Source: Sandaracinaceae bacterium (GTDB taxonomy: Bacteria > Myxococcota_A > Polyangia > Polyangiales > Houyiibacteriaceae). Taken from it: a stretch of DNA of 64,000 bases. The stretch spans positions 496,001 to 560,000 of the forward strand of contig JACKEJ010000009.1 in the NCBI GenBank assembly GCA_020633055.1, read 5' to 3'. Numbering within the stretch: position 1 is the first letter of the stretch; every line of letters begins with the position of its first letter. Shown piece by piece: positions 42,550 through 50,077 of the stretch. Under the pieces are notes generated by a model. It searched no databases, was not told the DNA's origin, and saw nothing but the letters and a program-made list of their open reading frames with translations. The position numbers and the translations under genes were made by a program.

Positions 42550-43566
42550 ATGAGGATCTTGCTTGCGCGAATGATCGTGGTCGGCCTGATGGCGGCACAC
42601 GCCCTCGTGGCGGCGCCCGGGGTCGGCGCCCAGCCGGCTGAAGAGGGCGCCCCCACCCCGCTCGAGACGCAGGACGAGGCCGCCATCGCGGAGGCGCGCG
42701 AGCGCTACGCCCAAGGCGCCGAGTTCTTCCGCCGCGAGCGCTACTCGGCGGCCATCGCAGAGCTCACCGAGGCCTACCGTCTGTGGCAGAACCCGACCAT
42801 CCTGTTTGCGCTCGGGCAGGCCTACGAGGGCGACTCGCAGGTGCAGGCGGCCATCGACACCTACCAGCGCTACCTCGACACCACCCCGGAGACGGATGGG
42901 CGACGCGCGGATGTCGAGAACCGCATCCGCCTGCTCAACGGGCTGCTCGCGACGGTCCAGATCCAATCCAACGCGCCCGGGACGGTCTTCGTGAACGGCG
43001 TCGAGCTGGGCGCGGCGCCGGGCGCCGTGCGCGTCCCAACGGGTCGCCACCAGATCGAGGTGCGCGCCGAGGGCTACCGACCGGAGCGGCGCACCCTCAC
43101 CATCGCCGCGGGCACCGAGATGCAGCTCACGTTCAACTTGCGTCCCGAAGAGACACGCACCGAGATCATCCGCGTCAGCGAGGGCCGCGGGCCCATACGG
43201 CTGCCGCGCCCCGTGTTCTTGGCCACCGCCGGCGTCACGGTGGCGGCGGTGGGCGCCTGGGCCGGGTTGGGCGGCACGGCGGTGCGCCGCGCCAACCAGT
43301 ACAACGCGCAACCCGTGCGCAGCGACACCGACCGACGAGAGGCGCGCGCGTGGGCGCGGCGCTCCGACGTGATGATGGGCGTCGCTGGTGGCCTGGCGGT
43401 GGGCACGCTCGTGATCGGGCTGCTGACCGACTGGGATGGCGACGACGACGCGTCCGACGGGGACGGGGACGGGGACGGGGCGGCTGGTGCGACCGGCGCG
43501 ACCCCCGAGGCCAACGTCCTGCCGCAGCGTGGCGGCGCGGTCCTGCTCCTGGGGTGGCGCCGATGA
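42550..43566 (+). CDS. Secreted TPR/PEGA-domain protein
   Basis: 338 residues. The start MRILLARMIVVGLMAAHALVAAPGVGA is a signal peptide. Then TPR-like repeats (RYAQGAEFFRRERYSAAIAELTEAYRL, TILFALGQAYEGDSQVQAAIDTYQRYL), then a PEGA domain (TVQIQSNAPGTVFVNGVELG through HQIEVRAEGYRPERRTLTI). A hydrophobic helix (about 222-245) and a second (about 278-297) follow, ending with an acidic DWDGDDDASDGDGDGDG run. This architecture is typical of myxobacterial envelope proteins that sit beside kinases or lipoproteins. The stop overlaps the next lipoprotein's ATG (ATGA). Longer upstream frames were rejected because they lack signal or homology. Confidence 0.78.
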   Translation: MRILLARMIVVGLMAAHALVAAPGVGAQPAEEGAPTPLETQDEAAIAEARERYAQGAEFFRRERYSAAIAELTEAYRLWQNPTILFALGQAYEGDSQVQAAIDTYQRYLDTTPETDGRRADVENRIRLLNGLLATVQIQSNAPGTVFVNGVELGAAPGAVRVPTGRHQIEVRAEGYRPERRTLTIAAGTEMQLTFNLRPEETRTEIIRVSEGRGPIRLPRPVFLATAGVTVAAVGAWAGLGGTAVRRANQYNAQPVRSDTDRREARAWARRSDVMMGVAGGLAVGTLVIGLLTDWDGDDDASDGDGDGDGAAGATGATPEANVLPQRGGAVLLLGWRR

Positions 43567-46500
43567 ACGACCTCATCCTTCGTCGCCCGGGGTCCGGTCC
43601 GCGTACGCTCGCCTCCGCGCTGCTCGTCGCGCTGGCGGGTGGTTGTACGGTGCTCGACCTCCCAGATCCGCCCACGTTCGAGCTGAACGACAACGACCGC
43701 GCCTGCCGTGTGGACACGGACTGCGCAGGTGTGGAGATCGTCAGTCAGCGCGGGACACTCCTGGCCGACTCCGACCCCGACGGTGACACGGGGCCGCTGC
43801 CCCAGTGCCTCGAGGTCAGCGTCATCTGCAACACGGACCACAACGTGTGCGAGGCCGAGGTTCGCGTGCGGGACGCCGACGGGGACGAGGCCTTCGACCC
43901 GAATTGCGCCGGGTTCGAGTTCGCGCCGTTCGTGGAGGACTGCGACGACAGCAATCCCGACGTGACTCAGCGCGACGCGGATGGTGATGGACAGGTGTCC
44001 ACGCTCTGCGTGCGCGACCCTGGCCCAGACTGTGACGACACTCGCCCGACGGTGCTCAGCGGCGCGCCCGTAGAGATCTGCGACGGCTTCGTGAGCGACT
44101 GCGACGCGTGGGTGGACGGCGTGAGCCCGGCGCGGCCTGAAGAGGACGCGGATGGGGACCTGGTCGCGCCTCCTGGTGCCGACTGCGAGGCCGGCGCCAG
44201 CGGCGCGCGCGACGCGCCTGGGGGGTTCCCCAAGACCGACTGCGACGACGCCAACCCGTTCGTCTTCCCCGGCGCGCCCGAGGTGTGCGACGGCTTGATC
44301 AACGACTGCGGTACCGGCATGGGTCCGCGCGCGAACGAGGACGCGGACGGCGATGGCTTCGGCGCGCCTGATGGCGACTGTGTCGAGAGCGAGGCGTTTC
44401 CCAAGACGGACTGCGACGACGACGACCCCGCGACGTACCCGGGCGCTCCCGAGATCTGCGACCGCATCACCAACGACTGCAACATGCCGCGCGAGCCGCG
44501 CCTCGTGGAGGACGCCGACGGCGACGGTCTCGCGTCGTTCGACGCGCCCTGCGCCGCGGGTCCCATCCCATTCGGAGACTGCATCAATGGCGCGGACTCC
44601 GACCCCACCAGCCGCTACTGTGCGTTCCTGGAGCGCTTCCCCGGTCTCGACGAGACGCTCACCAGCGCCGCTGGCGTGACGTTCCTCGACTACGACGACG
44701 ACGGCCTCGGCGACATCGTGGCTGGCAGCTCCGGGCCCGGTACCTTGCGCCTGTTCCGACAGAACCCCGTCGGGCAGTTCACGCACGTGCCCGCGTTCAA
44801 TCTCTCAGCCAGCGTCAGCGCGCTGCGCTCCGGGAGGCTCTTCGACGACGCGCGCTCGGACGTGGTGGTCGTGCGTCCCAGCGGGACGGTCGAAGTGGCC
44901 TGCAACCAGGGGTCTCTGGCGGCGCCGGCTGCGGCGACGATCGTTTCGGGCTTCTCGGGTGCGCGGGACGCTGCCGTGGTCCGACTGAGCGACGCTCAGC
45001 GCGCGGTGGTCGCAGTGTCGCCCATCTTGCCCACCCTGCAGGTCGCCGCGCGAACCAGCGTCGCCATGCGCTGCGCGGTGCCGAGCGACTTCACCGTCAC
45101 GCCCCTCGCGTTGGGGTCCAACGCCATCGCCGTCGCGGCCGGGCGCCTGCTGTCGCGGGCCACCGACGTGGAGGACGTCGTGGTCGTCACGGTCGGAGGG
45201 GACGTGCTCCTGCTGGCCAACGCACCCGCCGCTTTCGGAGGGCTGACGCTGCAGCCTTCGCCCATCGCCACAGGGCTCACGGGCGCTCTCAGCGCCGCCG
45301 TCGGAGACTTCGACGGAGACGGTCGGCTCGACATCGCCGTGGGCACCGAGACGGGGCCGCGCTTCCTGCGCAACACCAACGAGGCCGTGGACGGCTTTGT
45401 GGTGAGCACCGTGGCCACGGCGCCCACCAACGTCGTCGCCGTGCACAGCAGCGACATCAATCTGGACGGCCGTGACGACCTCATCACCGTCTCGAGCGCC
45501 AACGACAGCATCGACTGGTGGGAGCTCGTCGGCAGCACCTGGGTGCGACACTCCCTCGTCTCCGACTTCAACGAAGCCAGCGCCGCGACCACCGGCGACG
45601 TCGATGGCGATGGCGATCTGGACGTGATCGGCGTCGCGGCGGGCGCCGACCTGCTCACCTGGTGGGCCACCGAGGTCGCGAGCGCCACCTCGTTCGCGCG
45701 CTCCAAGGTCGACCGTGCCTTCGATGGTGCGCTGGCCGTGGTCGCCGCCGACCTCGACGCCGATGGCCGTCAGGACATCGTCGGGCTCGGCACCAACAAC
45801 CTCTCGCGCTGGACGGTCCAGGGTTCGGCGAGCGCGCCGGTCTACACGGAGTTTCCTCTCGAAGAGGTCAGCGGTGGGCGTGCGCTCGCCGCGGGCGACC
45901 TCAATCAGGACGGCGCGACCGACCTGGTGGTGTCCGACGACGGCGGGGTGCGCGTGTTCATTCGACGCTCGGACGGGTCCGGTTTCAACGAGCTCGGCAC
46001 CGCCAACGGGCTCGGGACCTCGGGCCTGGGGGTGGTCTACTTGGCGTTAGGCGACGTCAGCGGTGACGGCGTGCCCGACATCGTCGGCGTGACCACGACG
46101 AGCGTGTTCTTGTGGACCAACCCAGGCAATGGAGGGTCCATGTTCACGCGAGCCACGGTGGGCACCGTCGCGGTCGCGAACGCCGTCGCCGTGGGTGACA
46201 CCGACGGGGACGGCCTGCTCGACATCGTCGTGTCCACCACTTCCCCAGACATGATGCCAGTACCGGGCGTCCACGTCTTCTCGCGCGCGTCCGTGACTGA
46301 AGAGTTCACGACCACGACGCTCATGGACTCGTTCCCTGCGGAGCACGTTACCGTGGGCGACATCGACGGCGACGGTCGCGCCGAGATCTTCGCGGGCGCG
46401 TCGCGCCTCAACGCGCTCGTGTCCTCGTGGGCCTGGGATGGCAGCGCCTACCGTCAGCACGTGCTCTCGACGGCCTTCGAGGCCACGTGGACGCACCGCA

Positions 46501-46781
46501 TGCAGCTCACGGACGTGGACTCGGACGGCGACCTCGACGTGCTCGTGGCCTTCGCAGTAGACCCCATCAACAGCATCGGCTGGTTCGAGAACATCAACGA
46601 CAGCGACGCAGGTTGGGTGCTGCACGCGGTCACCAGCAGCAGCGCGGCGGGTGACTCCATGGCCACGGCCGACTTCGACGGTGACGGTGACCTGGACATC
46701 GTCGTCGCGCATGGCCTCGACTCGGAGGTGGTCCTGTACAAGAACGATGGTGTTGCGTGGTGGCGTCCAGCGGGTAGATAG
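43563..46781 (+). CDS. Large lipoprotein with MopE-type metal repeats and FG-GAP/VCBS repeats
   Basis: 1072-residue surface lipoprotein. The signal peptide ends with a lipobox (ALAGGC). Residues about 60-350 carry repeated Asp/Cys-rich units such as VEDCDDSNPDVTQRDADGDGQ, PVEICDGFVSDCD, KTDCDDANPFVFPGAPEVCDG and APEICDRITNDCN, in the style of MopE copper/calcium-binding repeats. From about 370 on are FG-GAP/VCBS repeats (GDFDGDGRLDIAVG, GDVDGDGDLDVIGV, GDVSGDGVPDIVGV, GDTDGDGLLDIVVS, GDIDGDGRAEIFAG), which bind calcium and build a beta-propeller. It overlaps the PEGA gene. Role inferred: calcium-rich adhesion or surface scaffold. No enzymatic domain is seen. Confidence 0.85.
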   Translation: MNDLILRRPGSGPRTLASALLVALAGGCTVLDLPDPPTFELNDNDRACRVDTDCAGVEIVSQRGTLLADSDPDGDTGPLPQCLEVSVICNTDHNVCEAEVRVRDADGDEAFDPNCAGFEFAPFVEDCDDSNPDVTQRDADGDGQVSTLCVRDPGPDCDDTRPTVLSGAPVEICDGFVSDCDAWVDGVSPARPEEDADGDLVAPPGADCEAGASGARDAPGGFPKTDCDDANPFVFPGAPEVCDGLINDCGTGMGPRANEDADGDGFGAPDGDCVESEAFPKTDCDDDDPATYPGAPEICDRITNDCNMPREPRLVEDADGDGLASFDAPCAAGPIPFGDCINGADSDPTSRYCAFLERFPGLDETLTSAAGVTFLDYDDDGLGDIVAGSSGPGTLRLFRQNPVGQFTHVPAFNLSASVSALRSGRLFDDARSDVVVVRPSGTVEVACNQGSLAAPAAATIVSGFSGARDAAVVRLSDAQRAVVAVSPILPTLQVAARTSVAMRCAVPSDFTVTPLALGSNAIAVAAGRLLSRATDVEDVVVVTVGGDVLLLANAPAAFGGLTLQPSPIATGLTGALSAAVGDFDGDGRLDIAVGTETGPRFLRNTNEAVDGFVVSTVATAPTNVVAVHSSDINLDGRDDLITVSSANDSIDWWELVGSTWVRHSLVSDFNEASAATTGDVDGDGDLDVIGVAAGADLLTWWATEVASATSFARSKVDRAFDGALAVVAADLDADGRQDIVGLGTNNLSRWTVQGSASAPVYTEFPLEEVSGGRALAAGDLNQDGATDLVVSDDGGVRVFIRRSDGSGFNELGTANGLGTSGLGVVYLALGDVSGDGVPDIVGVTTTSVFLWTNPGNGGSMFTRATVGTVAVANAVAVGDTDGDGLLDIVVSTTSPDMMPVPGVHVFSRASVTEEFTTTTLMDSFPAEHVTVGDIDGDGRAEIFAGASRLNALVSSWAWDGSAYRQHVLSTAFEATWTHRMQLTDVDSDGDLDVLVAFAVDPINSIGWFENINDSDAGWVLHAVTSSSAAGDSMATADFDGDGDLDIVVAHGLDSEVVLYKNDGVAWWRPAGR

Positions 46782-46822
46782 GGGCTCGGCCGGGTCCCAC
46801 GCGGGGCCCGCGCGTTCGAGCC

Positions 46823-48547
46823 ATGCAGGATCCCGCTGACAAACCACCCGCTCCGTCGAGCGGTCCCCGCGCACCTGTGCCGGCCCACGGGCTCGGTACT
46901 GCGCCGGCCGAGGCTGCTGACGAGGGGCGGGTGCGCTCCGCGATCGAGCTGCTGGAGTGGTTGGATGAGGATCAGGCGCGTGTCATGGCCGTGGACGAGG
47001 AGCTGCGGAAGCGCCTGATGATCGTGGCCGGACGTCTCGTACGACCGAGCCGTGACGATCGTAAGCGCCGCGTGAAGGAAGAGCGACGGGCGCGCCGGCG
47101 GGACAAGCGCACGGCGGACGAGGCGCAGCTCAACGCGACGGGCATTCGTCGCAAGCGCGAGGAGCCGGTCTATGTGACCCCCCGTGCGCCGGCACTGCGC
47201 ATGGGGTCCGCCGCGGGCCCCGTCGAGGAGCAGCTGCGCGACCTCGACGCCGTCGACGCGTTCGAGGCCGCGGGCGCACCGACATCCGACGAGGCCCGTG
47301 AGCGGGGGGGCGGTGCGCGGCGAGTGGAAGACGGGGTCGCGCCCGAGCCCGAAGGGCCGCGCGTGCAAGAGGCGCGCGTCTGCTACGTGTGCAAGACGTC
47401 GTACGAGACGCTGCACCACTTCTACGATCAGCTCTGCCCTGCGTGTGGCGACTTCGGGTTTGCCAAGCGTCAGCAGACGGCCGATCTGCGGGGCCGCGTC
47501 GTGCTCATCACGGGCGCGCGCGTCAAGATCGGCTACCAAGCGGCCATCATGCTCCTGCGCGCAGGAGCTCACGTGGTGGTCACCACCCGCTTCCCGCGTG
47601 ACGCCGCGGCGCGCTACGCCCGTGAAGAAGACTTCGAAGACTTCCGCGACCGCCTCGAGGTGCATGGCCTGGACCTGCGCCACACGCCGAGCGTCGAGCT
47701 GTTCGCGCAGCACCTCACGGACACGCTCCCCACGCTGGACTTCATCGTCCACAACGCCTGCCAGACCGTGCGCCGCCCGCCGGGGTTCTACGGTCACCTC
47801 GTGGACGGCGAGCGCGAGTCTGCGCGCCTGTCGCCTGCGGCCGAGTCCCTCGTGGCCGCCCACGAAGCGTTCAAGCGCACCTCTTCGGCAGACGCGCTCA
47901 GCACGCGCGGCGACGTGCCGCAGCTCTTGGACGCTGCGGGCATCCATCACGCCGCCACCCTCAGCCAGGTGCCGCTGGTGGCAGGTGACGACGACCGCAG
48001 CGCGGCGTTGTTCCCACCCGACCAGCTCGACGCCGACCTGCAGCAGCGCGATCTGCGCGACCACAACAGCTGGCGGCTGACCCTGGCCGAGGTGCCTACG
48101 GTGGAGCTGCTCGAGGTCCAGCTCGTCAACGCCATCGCGCCCTTCGTGCTGAACGCACGGCTCAAGCCGCTCATGACGCGCATGCGCACGGGGGACAAAC
48201 ACATCGTCAATGTGTCGGCCATGGAGGGGCAGTTCTACCGTGCCTTCAAGACCGACAAGCACCCGCACACCAACATGGCCAAGGCCGCGCTGAACATGAT
48301 GACGCGCACGTCCGCCATCGACTACGTGCGTGACGGCATCCACATGAACAGCGTGGACACGGGCTGGGTCAGCGACGAAGATCCAGTGGGCCTCGCCGCC
48401 TACAAGCAGGTGGTGCACCGCTTCCACCCACCACTCGACATCGTGGACGGCGCCGCGCGCATCGTGGACCCCATCCTGCACGGCGTGAACACGGGCGAGC
48501 ACGTGTGGGGCCAGTTCCTGAAGGACTACCGACCCGTCCCGTGGTGA
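46823..48547 (+). CDS. SDR oxidoreductase with N-terminal zinc ribbon
   Basis: 574 residues. The first about 180 are basic and low-complexity (KRRVKEERRARRRDKRTADE). A four-Cys ribbon follows: CYVC (187, 190) and CPAC (205, 208) around YETLHHFYDQL. Then an SDR Rossmann domain: VLITGARVKIGYQAAIM (about 226-242), VHNACQTVR and VNVSAMEG. The normal Tyr of YxxxK is Thr483 in HTNMAKAAL, with Lys487 kept, so classical oxidoreductase chemistry is doubtful. The start at 46823 is the first ATG after the preceding stop. Nothing in the context indicates a substrate. Confidence 0.8.
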   Translation: MQDPADKPPAPSSGPRAPVPAHGLGTAPAEAADEGRVRSAIELLEWLDEDQARVMAVDEELRKRLMIVAGRLVRPSRDDRKRRVKEERRARRRDKRTADEAQLNATGIRRKREEPVYVTPRAPALRMGSAAGPVEEQLRDLDAVDAFEAAGAPTSDEARERGGGARRVEDGVAPEPEGPRVQEARVCYVCKTSYETLHHFYDQLCPACGDFGFAKRQQTADLRGRVVLITGARVKIGYQAAIMLLRAGAHVVVTTRFPRDAAARYAREEDFEDFRDRLEVHGLDLRHTPSVELFAQHLTDTLPTLDFIVHNACQTVRRPPGFYGHLVDGERESARLSPAAESLVAAHEAFKRTSSADALSTRGDVPQLLDAAGIHHAATLSQVPLVAGDDDRSAALFPPDQLDADLQQRDLRDHNSWRLTLAEVPTVELLEVQLVNAIAPFVLNARLKPLMTRMRTGDKHIVNVSAMEGQFYRAFKTDKHPHTNMAKAALNMMTRTSAIDYVRDGIHMNSVDTGWVSDEDPVGLAAYKQVVHRFHPPLDIVDGAARIVDPILHGVNTGEHVWGQFLKDYRPVPW

Positions 48548-48704
48548 GGCTGTGCTCCGTGCGAGCGTAGAGGCTCCGTTCGTGCTCGTTCGACCGCCTC
48601 GTCGATCCGGCCCGCGATTGAATGCAGCGCACCCCACATGCGTCTCGAAGCCATCCCATTTTCTGCCCAGACCAGGCACACTCCTCAGAGGAGAACCCCC
48701 AAGC

Positions 48705-49301
48705 ATGACCCGCGCCCGCGCCCTTCGAAGCCTCTTGGTCCTCAGCCTGCTCGCCATCCCCGTCGTGGCCTATGCCCAAGCCCGCACGTTCACCGTCGGG
48801 AGCGGCAGCCGCATCGCGTTCACGTCGAACGCCCCCCTCGAGACCATCAACGGCTCCAGCTCGAGCGTGCGCGGCAGCGTCTCGGTCAACCCTGCCAACC
48901 TCGGCAGCGTCAGCGGTCGCATCGAGGTGCCGGTGCGCACGCTGCGCACCGGCCTCGACCTGCGTGATGAGCACCTCCACGGCGACGGCTGGCTCGACGC
49001 CGCCCGCTACCCCAACGCCGTGTTCGAGATCACGGGCGTCGAGGGCGCCTCGTCGCTCACGCCCAACCAGGAGGCCCGCGTCACGGTCGTCGGTCGCTTC
49101 ACGTTGCACGGCCAGACGCACCCCGTGCGCGCCGAGACGCGCGTCAAGCTCGTGACGGGTGACGGCCCGGACCACCTGCGCGTGCGCAGCCGCTTCACGG
49201 TCAACCTGCCGCAGTACGGCGTGTCGGTCCCGGCGCTGGTGCGCGCCAAGGTCAGCGACAACATCAGCGTGAACATCACGCTGCGCGCCAACGCCAGCTG
49301 A
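48705..49301 (+). CDS. YceI-family periplasmic protein
   Basis: 198 residues, lipid-binding-like barrel fold (YceI family). Signal peptide LLVLSLLAIPVVAYAQ, then RTFTVGSGSRIAFTSNAP, an RIEVPVRTLRTGLDLRDEHLHGDGWLDAARYP segment, a strand FEITGVEGASSL, and a C-terminal TVNLPQYGVSVPALVRAKVSDNISVNITLRA, all normal. It binds isoprenoid-like lipids in known members. The start at 48705 has AGGAG upstream at good spacing. Single gene, convergent with the methyltransferase. Confidence 0.88.
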   Translation: MTRARALRSLLVLSLLAIPVVAYAQARTFTVGSGSRIAFTSNAPLETINGSSSSVRGSVSVNPANLGSVSGRIEVPVRTLRTGLDLRDEHLHGDGWLDAARYPNAVFEITGVEGASSLTPNQEARVTVVGRFTLHGQTHPVRAETRVKLVTGDGPDHLRVRSRFTVNLPQYGVSVPALVRAKVSDNISVNITLRANAS

Positions 49302-49394
49302 GCATCGCCGCGCTCCCGGCTCGCCGGCTGTAGCCCGCGCTCGGTTCCGTGCGCGGGCTGCCTGTTGCTGGCCGCGCGAGGTCGGCACTTCCCG

Positions 49395-49994
49395 TCAGAA
49401 GGCGCCGCGCTCTAGCTCGAACAGCACCACCCCCGCGTCGCGCGGCACGAACACGCCGCCGCCCACGCTGCGGAAGTGCTTGCTGAGCTGCTGCGTGTAC
49501 CACTCGGGCGGGCGCAGGTGGACGTCGCCGTCCGTGACCTCCTGCGACACGTTCTGCTCCCAGTCGGTCGTGGTGAGCGCCTCCAGGTAGAGCGCCCCTT
49601 CCGTCACCCGCGCGAGCGTCTTGATGGCCTGACGGGCCTCGCGCGCCGGCAGGTACTGCAGCACGCCCTGGCAGATGACCAGGTCGGCGGGCTCGCCGTC
49701 GTACGCGGCGATCGAGCTGTGCACCCACTCGTACTCGCCACAGAGGTACTCGCTGACCTCCACGCCCGTGTAGTCGATGCTCGCGTCCACCTGCGCGAGC
49801 GCGTCGCGCCAGCGCCCCACGCCGCAGCCGAGATCGAGCGCCGTCTCCACCGCTACGCCGAGGTACTCGAGATAGGAGCACACGAAGCGCACCAGCGTGA
49901 GCGTCTCTTCGGCCGAGCTCACCGCCGTCGCGGCGTCCTCGTAGTGCCGCTGGTAGTACGCCGCGTCGAAGCGGCGCGGGTCCGACGGGAGCAT
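49395..49994 (-). CDS. Class I SAM-dependent methyltransferase
   Basis: 199 residues. MLPSDPRRFDAAYYQRHYEDAATAV at the N terminus, SAM loop ALDLGCGVGRWRDAL (about 52-66), motif II-like SEYLCGEYEWVHSSIAAY, and DLVICQGVLQYLPAREARQA. Cytosolic, with no sign of a target-recognition domain. Many of this group modify small molecules; substrate unknown. The start at 49994 is preceded by GGGGA. It shares direction with the Ser/Thr kinase upstream, separated by 83 bases. Confidence 0.8.
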   Translation of the reverse strand: MLPSDPRRFDAAYYQRHYEDAATAVSSAEETLTLVRFVCSYLEYLGVAVETALDLGCGVGRWRDALAQVDASIDYTGVEVSEYLCGEYEWVHSSIAAYDGEPADLVICQGVLQYLPAREARQAIKTLARVTEGALYLEALTTTDWEQNVSQEVTDGDVHLRPPEWYTQQLSKHFRSVGGGVFVPRDAGVVLFELERGAF

Positions 49995-50077
49995 GTTCCC
50001 CTGTCCCTTGGCAGGCTGTCTCGAGCGGCGCGCGCGCTCACGCGCGGCCCGCCCGCGACTGTCCCCAGAGCCCCCCA

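Noticed and set aside
46454..48757. About 767-codon minus-strand frame opposite the zinc-ribbon SDR
   Set aside because: Same mirror effect; the plus strand carries the Rossmann, ribbon and SDR signatures.
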